Part shown: one piece after another, positions 38,517 to 49,345 of the stretch
Position numbering within the stretch: position 1 is the stretch's first letter
How the letters are laid out: each line of letters begins with the position of its first letter
Assembly (NCBI RefSeq): GCF_000247695.1
Contig: NW_004624732.1
Span: 43,231,428 to 43,295,427 of the forward strand
Length of the DNA stretch: 64,000 nt
Direction of reading: 5' to 3'
Source: Heterocephalus glaber
Lineage: Eukaryota; Chordata; Mammalia; Rodentia; Bathyergidae
Notes under the pieces: model-generated
Told to the model about the DNA's origin: nothing
What the model saw: the letters and a program-made list of their open reading frames with translations, nothing else
Database searches by the model: none
Made by a program: the position numbers and the translations under genes

Positions 38517-38574
38517 GATGTAGAATATTTCTTTTTTTTTTTTCCTCCCGCTCCCGTCCCTGGATGTAGAATAT
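38517..38574 (-). mobile_element. Very short retro-insertion with 12-bp target duplication
   Basis: GATGTAGAATAT occurs at 38517-38528 and again at 38563-38574. Between them lie TTC, a run of 12 T and a 17-nt GC-rich stretch CCTCCCGCTCCCGTCCC. The layout (poly-T, short body, direct repeats) fits a 5'-truncated minus-strand retroposon. The source RNA is unknown. Confidence 0.7.
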
Positions 38575-39118
38575 GTCTGGCTGAACTTTTCTGTTGCAAA
38601 TTTAAGGAGAAAAAAACTTTTTTAAAATCTTTGAGAGAAAAGCATTTTACCTGAGAAGCATCAAAAACCTATTGGTATCACCCTTAATAGCAAGGGTGCT
38701 AGAAGTTAATGAAACATATATTTTTTAAAGTTAAAAAGTAAAAGATTATAAGACCAAAATAGTCAAATCAACAATCAATTATGAAGCAAAGGGAAATATT
38801 TATTGAGATCATAGAATAAAAAATACCAATCATATGTTTTTATGAGGCAAAAATAAAATTCTTGAAAATAAACCCAAGAAAGGTTAACAGCAGTACCCAA
38901 GAGTGGAGTGTTATTAGCAGGTTCCGGCCTAGAGCTGCTCTGTGGAATGTGGTACTCACTAGACACATGAGGTTCAGAAACTCGAAACAAAATTCAGCCT
39001 CACTTGCAGCCAGTGACTACTGGTTCGCACTGCAGGTGTGCAGGACATTTTCATCACTGAAGAAAATTCTACCAGGCAGCACTTAACTTGAGGAAAAGAA
39101 GAAACCAAGAAAAGAGGA

Positions 39119-39242
39119 CATACATTTAATCTTTTTTGTTTGTTTGTTTTGTTTTGGTACCGGAGATTGAACTCGGGTCCTTGAGCTTGCGCAGCAGGTA
39201 GCGAAACCACTGAGCCAAATCCCCAGCCATACATTGAATCTT
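39119..39242 (-). mobile_element. ID-type SINE, minus strand, with target duplication
   Basis: Body GGTACCGGAGATTGAACTCG to CACTGAGCCAAATCCCCAGC after a (TTTG)n tail. CATACATTTAATCTT (39119-39133) and CATACATTGAATCTT (39228-39242) are the target duplication with one mismatch. Confidence 0.93.
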
Positions 39243-39659
39243 AACTGTTAGAAGTTTTCCTTTAGGAAACAAAATTTTAATCCCAAACCTAATTATACCC
39301 TTTTTAAAAAATAGAGACTAATTTTTATCCATATATGTCACAGAATATTTATAAAGAAAAAAATAAAATGCTCTAAACTTTGAGACTATAAAACAACAGT
39401 AATATAAGGAATAAAACTGGGAAGTGGTGCTAGAAATGAAAGGGAGAGTCAATGCATTAGTTTATTTATATAGGACAAGTGATTTTGATATATTAAAAAT
39501 GGAAATAGACAAATATAACTGATAATGAAGAGAAAGAAGATAGATAAGTAATAAAAACTATGAAGGCATTAAGCTCTTTATCTTTTCTGATAGGTCAGTA
39601 AGGATCACCTAAAGGTAATGTGTTATAACCAGAAATATGATACATTAGTATAAAATGAG

Positions 39660-39830
39660 TAACAATAAAAAGAATCCAAACAGGGCGGTTAAAAATGACT
39701 ATCTTCGGAAAGCAGGTTGGGGCAAATGCTTCATTCTCACTTCACAGTCTTCCATGTTGTATAATTTTGGTTTACACCACGGAACTATATTGCCCTTATA
39801 GTTTAAAAAATCTATTTAGAATGGTTATTA
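39660..39830 (+). mobile_element. Possible old L1M 3' fragment
   Basis: GCGGTTAAAAATGACTATCT, then CTTCACAGTCTTCCATGTTG and TATAATTTTGGTTTACACC resemble the tail of an old L1 copy. Low certainty. Confidence 0.3.
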
Positions 39831-42795
39831 TCTATAAAATAAAAGCAATCTTGCCATCAAAATTGTGTTAATGCTTTCCAAGGTGATCCTTCTTAGGAAA
39901 TGGCATGAATGAACATTTTACGAGAAATTAGCAATAATTAAATAACCCTGGCACATACAGACACAGCATACATTCCAATCCTTGAGGTGGAGTAGATATT
40001 AAATATAAAAATTTAAAATTATATTCTGTACACTCAGTCACTGAATTTAAAGTGTACGAGCAAATTAATCAGCAATAAGAGCTTGGAAACACTTTCAATT
40101 TAGAGAAGAAGGAGTAGGTCTGAATGACACAAAGACCTCCCCTGATGCCAGCTCTGAACCCAAACAAGATTTTGGAAGGACAGAGAAAGTAATGTGCAGT
40201 TGAGTGGAGGCAGTCTAAGTGTTCCTGTGAAGTGGTTCTTGCCAGGGGAAAGCCAGACGTCCAAAGTATTACAAGAATGACTCTTCTTGCAGTAGCTCTG
40301 GCCTCCTAGGAATTAGGAAGCACTATAAATCTCAGGAGAGGGACTGTTTGCAAAATTTCCAGCTCATATTTGCAGGCTCCAGAGGATCAGATGCATTTTG
40401 TTATAGATCAGAAAAACAAGTAGGCTTTTAGGATGCATATCTCAACCAGAATCAAATTCCATGTCTCCCATGGTGTGTCCATAATTCAGGATATTAAGCA
40501 TGCTACTTAATCCACAGTTTGCAACTACATTTAACAGGCTCATCTGCATTGTCAAAATCTGCCCATATTTTGGCAAATAAACCAGTCAACTCTGGACACA
40601 GTGCTGGTCTCTAAGATCTCTTTTTGGAAAATTTCTAAGATTTATGGTGGGAATTACTTATGACAGCTGCATTCTTTCCACTGGGTTTATACCACCATTT
40701 GGTCTAATAATTCTTAATTGTATGACTATCCTTGTTTAAGCTTCTTTAGAAGAAAAAGGATGGAAGGGGCTTCAAAAGTCTCCTACAGGAATATCCAATG
40801 ATTTTGCTAATGGTAAATACTGTTTTGAAAGATGAGAAAGTCAGTTGATGATGAACGTAGAAGTAATATTTCAGTGAATGTGGATTTATTCTAAAAATGT
40901 TTCATTAGTGCTGTTAATGCCATTGTGATGAAAAAAATAAATGTACAATGACTTAGTTTCATTGTGTTCCCAAAGTATTTTTAGCTGAACAGGCAAAATT
41001 TCAGTCAGTGTTCCATCATGTTATTTTCTTGAAAGAGGTAACTCTCAGAGTAATTTGTGTCCAAACTTCACTAAAGCATAACGTGGGTACCTTGAAGACA
41101 TTGCTCATTTAAAAATCATGCAAAGTCTAATTATATTTCCAAAATAAGTAGTTTCCAATCCAGCAAGGATAATGTGGTCACGAAGAGGATGTCCAAATCC
41201 ACCAATTTACATTGATTTGGTTTGGCTTTACTTTCAAAGTTCTTGAAATAAAAAAGGATGACACGTGAATAATTGTAATTTGGATAATATTCCCAGAACT
41301 TTAGGTTTGCCATTTTGAGAGTTACTCAGGGAAAGGGTAATCAACCTCAAGACCATACCTACATAATTTATAATTGCTAAAATTCACTGATAAGTTCCAG
41401 ATTATTTTGCAAAACGTAATACCCTCCTTTTTAATATGTACTTTGTCATTTTCACTCTATTTGTATAATTTAAAAAGTATGATATCAGGGGAGCATGAGC
41501 CATTCAAAGCAGGAGCCACTCATGTCAGAGATGATTATCATTCGGGAGATGTATGGTGTTGATATCTCTGAGTCTGAAGGGCTTGGAAGTTGTGTCAAGT
41601 TAGACTCACATTGCATCTAATATGTTTTACTTTACTTCTCTTGCTTTCTGGTTTCTATTTTAAGCCACAAAAAGTTTCTCTGCTGTGACTCAGTTCTCTA
41701 ACCGCAGTGGTGGCACAGGACTGAATTAAGCCCCTGGGCTCTGTCATCAGTGCCCCCTCTTCTATCCTCCCTCAAAGATGGGTTATTAATTTAGGATGAG
41801 GCTGCTTTCTGTGCACAGTGTGGTGTTTTCCAATTGGTCCTATGAAATGTATCCATTTCATACTACTCTTTCTAATGTTTTTGATTATTGAAGTTAAGGA
41901 AAAATTCTACTGAAATTTCCAAAAAGCCAAGGGGAATGTTTCTTCTGTTTTAACTTCAAATATCCATAAGAGAAAAAGCAATGTTTTCGATACTGGGAAT
42001 TTCAGCATTTGAAATACAGTTTGCAACTCAAGACAACATAAGCATTTTAATAGTTTTAAAAGAATATTATGGGAGTCTTGTCTTCAAGATAAAAATGCAC
42101 TTGATTTTATGCCCAACATAAAGGGGCAGCATATTAAAATGAAGTTTAAGTAAGATTGGGATTTGCAATAAAAATTTGTAGGAATTCAAATAATTTAACT
42201 TTTCTTTGACCTCTCATAAAGGCTTAACTAATTAGGGAAACAAGTATTAATTAAAAAGAAACATAGAGTCAACTTTTCATTTTTATTGCAATAGATATTA
42301 ATGTACTTTTCCTTTGTAATCATTATCTTAAACAGGACTAACAAATGATTCTTCTAAAAAAAAGTTAGGATTTCTCATGAGAAGATATAGACCCATATAT
42401 TCCACTGATTTTTTTCTAATTTCTAAGATAATTTTTCTAAATGTTTTCAAAGCAAGTGATTAACTTTGGGAAAAATATCAGGACAATTTTCATTTGGTCT
42501 AACTTTGTTGAACCTTTGCTAGGTTGTGGTCGCAATCAGTGACATTTTATACCACTCTTAATTTTGAATGACCTTTGACTATTTTTAAACCAATGCTATC
42601 CCCAAAGACCCCAAAAATGTAATCAAAAGCTTTTTTTCTATAGACAATACAGGGACACTAAGAATGATTTTAGAGAAATCAAAAGTATTGTTTTTAGTGC
42701 CTAAAAAGTGTTTCAAAAAATTAAACGGAAAACCTTTGAAAGGGACACACTTGCTTAATTGTACAAATGTCAATATTTTTAAAATGTTACCGGTT

Positions 42796-42877
42796 AAAAA
42801 TAAATACCTGAGTTCAATCCCCGGTACCAAAAAAACAAAATAAAAAATTAAAAAAATTAAAAAAATAAATACCAACC
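42796..42877 (+). mobile_element. 5'-truncated ID SINE (first of a pair)
   Basis: Only the end of the ID unit is present (CTGAGTTCAATCCCCGGTAC, then A-rich tail). The flanking AAAAATAAATACC recurs after the tail, as expected for a target duplication. Confidence 0.8.
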
Positions 42878-42971
42878 TTCTGGCGCCTGCCTCTCAAGCG
42901 CAAGGTCCCGAGTTCGATCTCCAGTACCAAAAAAATTAAATAAATAAATAAGGAAATAAATAAATACCAAC
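42863..42971 (+). mobile_element. 5'-truncated ID SINE (second of a pair)
   Basis: Starts at CTGGCGCCTGCCTCTCAAGC and ends CCAGTACCAAAAAAATTAAA with an (AAAT)n tail. The target duplication AATAAATACCAACC is on both sides (left near 42864-42877, right near 42958-42971). It inserted into the duplication of the neighbouring truncated copy. Confidence 0.83.
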
Positions 42972-43514
42972 CAATATTTAATGATAAGGGAGAAAAATAA
43001 TTAACACATTATTCACACATTAAACTTAATATTCTGTGCATATATACATAAATGTAAAGGCAATTTGAATCAATACTAAAACTAAGAATCAAATATTAGA
43101 AAATTTTTAAGTGAGATGATAGTCCCATTGAGGGTGTCAGGTGCACGCTGTCAAGAGACTGGAGTACCCTTAGCTTAATGGAACTATTTTGTGCATCAAG
43201 AAGAAGGACTATGTTTGATTTTTTTTTTTCAATGCCTGAACCTTAGAAATTTTGACCACTTACTAACGGGTGAGTAGCTGCGTTTAATTCCTCACAATCC
43301 ATAGTTCTCTGGAAGGATGGAGTCTCAGAAATTTAATGTTTTTTGTTCAATTCATCTAGAACTACAAAACTTATATCCAGTAATATATTTATTAGTAGTT
43401 ATTCAATTTTTTCCATCACTGTCTCAAGTCATTCTACAGTTTCTTACGTGGAAGAATAAAAAGCATGATTATTCTAAATGATTGTTCTAAATTTTGTCAT
43501 TAAGATCAGTGCTA

Positions 43515-43630
43515 TAAATTATGTTTGTTTGTTTGGGGTTTTTTTGGTACCAGGGATCGAACTTGGGTCCTTGCGCTTGCGAGGCAGGCGGTGGAAACAC
43601 TGAGCTAAATCCCCGGCCCTAAATTATGTT
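43515..43630 (-). mobile_element. ID-type SINE, minus strand, with target duplication
   Basis: Body GGTACCAGGGATCGAACTTG to CACTGAGCTAAATCCCCGGC. TAAATTATGTT at 43515-43525 and 43620-43630 is a perfect 11-bp target duplication. This is the best-preserved ID copy in the window and a good reference for the subfamily. Confidence 0.95.
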
Positions 43631-44602
43631 AATCTACCATAACCTACCAATGAAATGTTTTCCACAATGGCAGTGATTTTCTTAATATAAAGCATTTTAA
43701 AAATATAGACTCAGATAAAGCACTGAAGGAGCTCACTTCATGTCTGTAAAAAGCCCTGTAAAGCATTTGTTTCCTCCATTACGGCAGTGATTTCACCCAA
43801 TTTATTTAATACTATTATGAATTACAATGATTAACCCATGGAATTTTCTCAATTTCTTAGACAAAGTGCTATGAATCTCACCCAGGCCTCTCTGAAAGCC
43901 TACAGTTATCAAAGAGTACACATTTCTGGCATTATATTATAAGTCTTTGTTTTTAATTTTCCTATATCTCACTCTTTCTGATAACTTGTCAAAAAATAAC
44001 TAGATGCTATAAATAAATGTGTCCAAAAAAAGTAATAGATCTTCAAATCCCCTTCCAAGTCAACTCATTTTGATGCCCAGTTCTAAAGTAATCTGAAACT
44101 AATATCACCATTTTGGCAAAGATTTTATTTATTTTTCCCTCACTAACATAATACTACATTACCTACTATATGTCAAAAGTTATCTAACTAGTTATACATC
44201 TGGATTAGGATTTTCATTCTATAGTTTGAAATAATTAGAACAAGGTATGCTAGGCAAGCACCTTTATTTACCTTTCCATAAAAGAGAAGTAACATACATA
44301 TACGGAGAGGTTCTTTTTATCGGCTAGTTTGATTGCTATATTTTCATTGAAATTAACTCTATAAAATGCCACATAATCTCATGGTTCCTGTACTTCTTTT
44401 GTGGTTCAAGTAGACAAAAATTTGTTGGTGATTAATTGCCACTGAACTTTTGAAGTTTGCTCAGTTTAGGATATAGAAATTTGTTTTATCTGTGAGGAAG
44501 AGATATTTAATAGAAATTTATTACTCTCTTACTTCTTATATTTATTGTTTACCATCTCAGTTCTTATATGCATTAATATAAAATATGCGCTTTTATTTTC
44601 AG

Positions 44603-44680
44603 GTCTGGATGTTGATGGGATATATAGAGTTAGTGGCAATCTGGCAACAATACAGAAGCTAAGATTTATCGTCAACCAAG
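44603..44680 (+). CDS. ARHGAP15: ARHGAP15 coding exon with the RhoGAP arginine finger
   Basis: This is the next coding exon of ARHGAP15. Seen directly: acceptor TTATTTTCAG ends at 44602 and the strong donor AAG|GTAAGT starts at 44681. The 78 nt contain two bases completing the Gly codon begun at 14852, then 25 codons, then one base, so the frame stays open across the junction (KRG-LDVDGIYR). The peptide LDVDGIYRVSGNLATIQKLR continues FIVNQ. In RhoGAP domains the Arg of the G-I-Y/F-R motif is the arginine finger that enters the GTPase active site (family knowledge); here it is codon AGA at 44626-44628. ATIQKLRFIVNQ fits ARHGAP15 rather than ARHGAP9/12/27, which have AVIQKLRFAVN. The length is a multiple of three, so skipping it would remove the finger but keep the frame. 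The following exon (beginning with Glu) is not seen before 64000. Confidence 0.94.
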
Positions 44681-45410
44681 GTAAGTGATTTCTTTACTTC
44701 AGATGTTTATTTCAGTAGTTACATCTCTAACAATACTTCAAATTCTGCACTGTGTGTACTGTGAATAAATAATGATAGACACTTTAAGGAAGAGAGAGAA
44801 AGTTGAAGAAATTTTAAAATTATCACCAAAAAAGTGAAAGGTATCCAGTTTATATGGAGATAAATATAACAAATACAAACTAATAGTTTATGTAAAATAA
44901 ATGATGAATGCAACATGGCAAGCTAATCGCAGAAGAAGGAATAATAAAAGAAAGCAAAATAACCCAGTTTTTAAAAAGTTACTGGCTTATAATAGGCACT
45001 TAACATATGTTGATGAAAGAAAGCAAGAAATATAATAGTAGTCAAAATCACATATTAAGAAAATATATAAATAGGAGGAGAAAGAACCTAAAAATTAAGA
45101 AATTTATATGTTATCAAAGAGGTGAAAATTAGAACAATGAGGTATGCCTACACACTTATTAAAATGAGTAAAACCTTAAACACAACACCAAATACTTACT
45201 AAATACAAAGCAACAGAAACTCATTTCTGGGGAAATGGAAAATGGTTTAGTCACTTTGGAAAACATTTGGCATTTTTTATTAAAAGAAATATATTTTACA
45301 CAATTTAGCAATTGCATTCCTTGGTGTTTACCTGGATGATTTGAAAACATGTCCACACAAAAGCCTGCATACAAATACTGACAGCAGTTTTAATCATGAA
45401 CTTAAAGGCA

Positions 45411-45497
45411 AGGCTTGAGGTATAGCTCAGTGGAAGAGCACTTTTCTAGAATGCATGAGACCCTGAGTTTGATCCCCAGCACCCAATAGGGGAAAAA
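45411..45497 (+). mobile_element. ID-type SINE, plus strand, older form
   Basis: GGCTTGAGGTATAGCTCAGT, then GAATGCATGAGACCCTGAGT, GATCCCCAGCACCC. The GCATGAGACCC loop and CAGCACC end differ from the abundant CAAGGTCCCG/GGTACC form, so this is another ID subfamily. Possible target pair TTAAAGGCAA and TGAAGGCAA. Confidence 0.88.
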
Positions 45498-45867
45498 TGA
45501 AGGCAAAAAGTGAAGTGCAGTAAGTGAAATAGATGAACAAGTTGTGATCATCCATATAATGAAATATTACTTAGTTATAGAAAGGACTGAGCTATTGAGC
45601 CATGAAAAGACTTGGAGGAACTTTAAATGTATATTGCTGAAGAAGCCAGAGTGAAAAGACTATACAAGGTGAACTGTATGATATTGTGGAACAGAAAAAA
45701 ACTGAAACCATAGTAAAAGCTTAACAGTAGCAAAGAATTTGAGGAAGAGGGAGAGAGAGATGAATAAGTGTACTGTTAGAAGAAGAGATTCCAAAGAACA
45801 GTTGAAAAAAACCATATGATGCTGAAATTGTAAATTCATGTCATTATATATTTGTCAAACTCATTTT

Positions 45868-45990
45868 CCGGGCGGGGTGGTACATGCCCATAGCCCTAGC
45901 CACCCAGGAGGCTGAGGTAGGAGAAACACTTGACCACAGGATTTCAAGAACAGCCTAGGCTAAATGGTGAGACTGCATTTTAAAACAAAC
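45868..45990 (+). mobile_element. B1 SINE, plus strand
   Basis: CCGGGCGGGGTGGTACATGC, CACCCAGGAGGCTGAGGTAG, TAAATGGTGAGACTGCATTT. A B1 monomer inside the old L1. Confidence 0.88.
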
Positions 45991-46591
45991 AATGAAAACA
46001 TAACATATACAACACCAAGAGTAAACTCTAAGGTAAACCATGGATATTAATTAATAACAGTGTATCAATATTAACTCATCCGTTGGAACAAAGTTAACCC
46101 ACGACTGTAAAATGTTAACATTGAAAGTGAGGTGAGGTATATGACAACTCTATGTACTTTCTGCACAATTTTTCTGTAAACTTAAAATTACTCAAAATGA
46201 TATTAATTTAAAAATTTAAAAAGTAGGAAATGAAAATCAAGAAGTCTAAAACATTGTAAGGTGACATTTTAGATACTTCATACACTGTATAATCCAACAA
46301 ATGGTATAGAACCTGACTTTCATTATGTTCTTGATATTTTATTAAATCTTTTTGTAACTTTGTTCCTTATCAGCAAAAGGAGTCGGGGATGGGGTAATGC
46401 TTTGGAAACATTTGTGAAAATTAAATTAGATAACATCCATGCATTCCATTAGTAATGTATCCTATTAGTCTTCCTTGCATTTAAAAATAGTAGTGTCTTC
46501 AAAAAAAAATTACAAAAGTCTTTATAGTCTGAATGCCCACCTGACTTCTGGATCTTCTAAATTTCCTTTGTAATAATTTGAATATGAGTCT

Positions 46592-46674
46592 GGTTAGGGG
46601 GTGATGGTGATTAAAACCAGGGACTTATGCATGCTAAACAAGTGCTCCACCACTATGCTACAACCCTAACCCCT
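46592..46674 (-). mobile_element. ID-type SINE, minus strand, older form
   Basis: AAACCAGGGACTTATGCATG, CTAAACAAGTGCTCCACCAC, TATGCTACAACCCTAACCCC. The reverse complement is a tRNA-derived SINE with the GCATAAG-type loop, similar to 19187-19266. Confidence 0.78.
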
Positions 46675-47206
46675 TCTCATACAATGTAAAGCAGTACTCC
46701 CATATTTGCCCGTCGTATTTCATAATGCCTTTCTATACTTTCTTCCCTGTACTTACAGTATCTTTCTATCTTTTCCTTCTCATTGCCCTTATCAAAGATT
46801 CCTGCCTGGTAGATTTCTTCTCATTTTGTTCAAGGGTTATTCCATGAATATTTTCCTTCAGGAAGGCTGAAGTCTAGGGGTTTTTTTCCCTATGTTCTCA
46901 TTATGCTACTTAACTGAACTTAAAATAATATATTCACATTTAACATTTAAATTTCCTTCTAGTATAAGACCTGTAGATTTCATGTCATCATTTAGAGAGA
47001 ATATAATCAAATATACCCAGTGAGAGTATTTCAGAAACATTAAAAATTGAAAGTCTTGGTATCCAAAATATTGTGTAATGGTTGAAATGTTTGTCTCTTC
47101 CACAAAATAGAAAAGGTAGAACTTGAGTCATCTTTGCATTTTTTCCCATTAAATGGTACTAGTTCTGGGACCTCTATACAGGAAGTTTTAAATTTGTATT
47201 TGTTTA

Positions 47207-47236
47207 ATTCTGTGTGTGTGTGTTTGTGTGTGTGTT
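47207..47236. repeat. TG simple repeat
   Basis: CTGTGTGTGTGTGTTTGTGT GTGTG. An imperfect dinucleotide run. Confidence 0.85.
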
Positions 47237-47279
47237 ATGTAGGTAGGAGAAGTATTAAAACTGCCAAGCATTAAACTCT

Positions 47280-47665
47280 TTGTGCCAGTTAATCTTGTCA
47301 ATTTGGCTGGATTAAGAGACTCCTGGAAAGATGATTGAATCATGGGGACCTTTACTCATCAGTGGATTAACCCACTGATAGTCATAGCTGAATGTTCCCT
47401 GAGGAAGTGGGACAGTTGGAGTTAGGTCACTGGGGTGTGCCTTTGGAAGGTATATCTCTTGCTGGCACTGTTCCCATATGCTGTGCTTCCAGGCCACCAT
47501 GACATGAGCTGCTACTCACTATGCCCTTCCACAATAATGTTCCTACCTTGCTTCAGCTGTCCATGGATACTTCTGAAACTATGAGTCAAGTTAAACCTCT
47601 CCTCCTTTAAGTTGTAGATGTCAAGTATATTGTCCCAGCAATAGAAAAGCTGACCGGTGTATTTT
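47280..47665 (+). mobile_element. MaLR-like LTR fossil
   Basis: GATTGAATCATGGGGACCTT, GAGTTAGGTCACTGGGGTGT, CAGGCCACCATGACATGAGC, then CTCCTCCTTTAAGTTGTAGA and CCCAGCAATAGAAAAGCTGA. The order of these blocks resembles MaLR/THE/MLT-type LTRs. It is described only as an old, incomplete repeat; the subfamily was not set. Confidence 0.5.
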
Positions 47666-48611
47666 CTGTCAATTCTGCTCAGATTGAACCACTCTTAAAT
47701 TTGACCTTAGTAGTTTTAGACAGTTGCTGCATGACTCTTGTTTGTGAGAATCTCAACAGTTCTGCTTGTTGACTAATGCAACACTTTGCTTTTAAGAATT
47801 TCTCTCCTTTTTTGGACAAAAACTCTCCTTAACTTTGCCTCATTTGTTCATATTGGACTGACCCATCCATTGGACTGACCCAGGATGCCGGTTCTGAGGG
47901 TAAAAAATGGATAAAATAGTGTCAGCGTATTTCATTCCTGCTTAAACCAGCTAAAATCATTCCTGTAATATATTTCATGTTGAAACCATATCCTGATTGG
48001 GATTCTAGACAGCTGGGCAACACATTTCTTCTACAAAGACAAAAATCTCAAAACAGAAGTCATTCTAGAAACAAACATTAGTTGCATTTCCTGGCTTAAA
48101 AATTATTCTCAGCAGTTTGAAAAGACAAAAAATCTGTAATGAAAGTATGAATCTGTCCATCTCATCTTTTGCAATCCAAAGTTCAGCATCCTATGAGGGT
48201 TTGTAACTATTTATGATTCCACAAAAAATTGACAATGTAAACTTTACAGAGGCCTGAGTTGGTACTGGGTAGCACAGAATTGTCAGTAAACTGTCTCCCT
48301 GGATTATAGCACTGTCAAAATGCAACACATTCAACTCAAATTATGCTACATTAGGGCCTTTGATACTGGTGAATTTGTCCAAATTGTATTGTGGAGTTTT
48401 TTTAATTAGATGATAAATGAAATGTGTGTACCAGCCCCTTTCAAAATTTGCTAATTAGATTATACTTTGAATGAGTTTTCTGGACTAGTCCCATAAGCTT
48501 CTTACTAACACCATACCTTCCCTTCCAACCACCCAGGGCTCTAACAGGAGTTCAGACCTAGTTGAGAATCAGTGCTGAAAACAAAGAAGCTGCACATACG
48601 CAGGTGGCCTC

Positions 48612-48636
48612 GTGTGTGTGTGTGTGTGTGTGTGTG
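48612..48636. repeat. (GT)12 microsatellite
   Basis: An uninterrupted GT run of 25 bases, likely polymorphic. Confidence 0.97.
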
Positions 48637-49114
48637 AATAAAATGGTGATGCAGTGATGGTTTCATGAAAAGAATAATGTACTGTGCAAATGAGATGCCT
48701 AGATTTTTGTAGCCTAAGAGAGAACATAAGTGCTTTTAGCATATTAACACTTTTTATCTCTTCCATATTCACTTACATGATGTTTCTTCTTAAGGAGGCT
48801 CTTTTTATAAATAAGTAAGTCTTATCCACTGTTAGATCAGATAAATGAAAACTGATATTGTAGATTTTCAAGAACAGTTGAATTGCAATTTATGTGTTTC
48901 ACTAACTTTCTTGAATACTATAATCATCAGCAATTCTAAATACACCAGTTGAATGATTCAATTTGTTTTGGTTTTCTCTTTGACTCACTAAATCAGAAGG
49001 AATTAGATACCCTTATTATACTTCCAGATCAGATGACATATAAGTTAAATTCAAAGTGATCATTTTGAAAAGCATTTCCCAATTAAAACTAGTAATGATA
49101 ATAATAATTATTAA

Positions 49115-49345
49115 TGTAAAAGTAACAAATATTTCAAAATTTATTATGTGCCAGGCGCTGTACTGACTGCTTTACATATGTAATTTAACTTAATCCTTTC
49201 TTCAACCTCATAATATAGGTAAAATAATTATTCCCATTTTTTTAAATGGAGAAACTGAGGCTCAGATGTTAATGTCCTAGAGTCAAACAGGATATAAGTG
49301 AGGGAAGTGCTAGATCTCAGGTCTCTGACTGAGCCTGTGCTGGAA
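49115..49345 (+). mobile_element. MIR SINE
   Basis: TTATTATGTGCCAGGCGCTG, TACTGACTGCTTTACATATG, TTCCCATTTTTTTAAATGGA, GAAACTGAGGCTCAGATG and TGACTGAGCCTGTGCTGGAA. It follows the MIR consensus over nearly its full length and is the clearest MIR in the window. Confidence 0.85.

Larger units (their letters stand above)
14853..44602 (+). other. ARHGAP15: ARHGAP15 intron between the two RhoGAP exons (29,750 bp)
   Basis: Bounded by GTGGGT at the 5' end and TTTTCAG at the 3' end, phase 1. It contains the SINE, LINE and DNA-element copies listed separately. The long stretches 14853-17350, 19670-24470, 27180-28890, 29980-37330 and 39250-42790 carry no feature I can identify apart from short simple repeats; they are AT-rich and have stop codons in all frames. 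The intron was not resolved into enhancers or noncoding RNAs by reading alone. Confidence 0.85.
45090..46215 (+). mobile_element. Old L1 3' region, interrupted by two SINEs
   Basis: GAACAATGAGGTATGCCTAC, ACTTTGGAAAACATTTGGCA, then TAATGAAATATTACTTAGTT match the ORF2 end of old L1. The piece after 45990 ends with ATGTACTTTCTGCACAATTT and TTCTGTAAACTTAAAATTAC, a typical L1M tail. An ID (45411) and a B1 (45868) inserted later. Confidence 0.65.

Noticed and set aside
43526..43619. tRNA-like A- and B-box sequences in ID SINEs (here and at the other ID copies)
   Set aside because: They are tRNA-derived retroposons with poly-A tails and target duplications, not tRNA genes; no intact cloverleaf.
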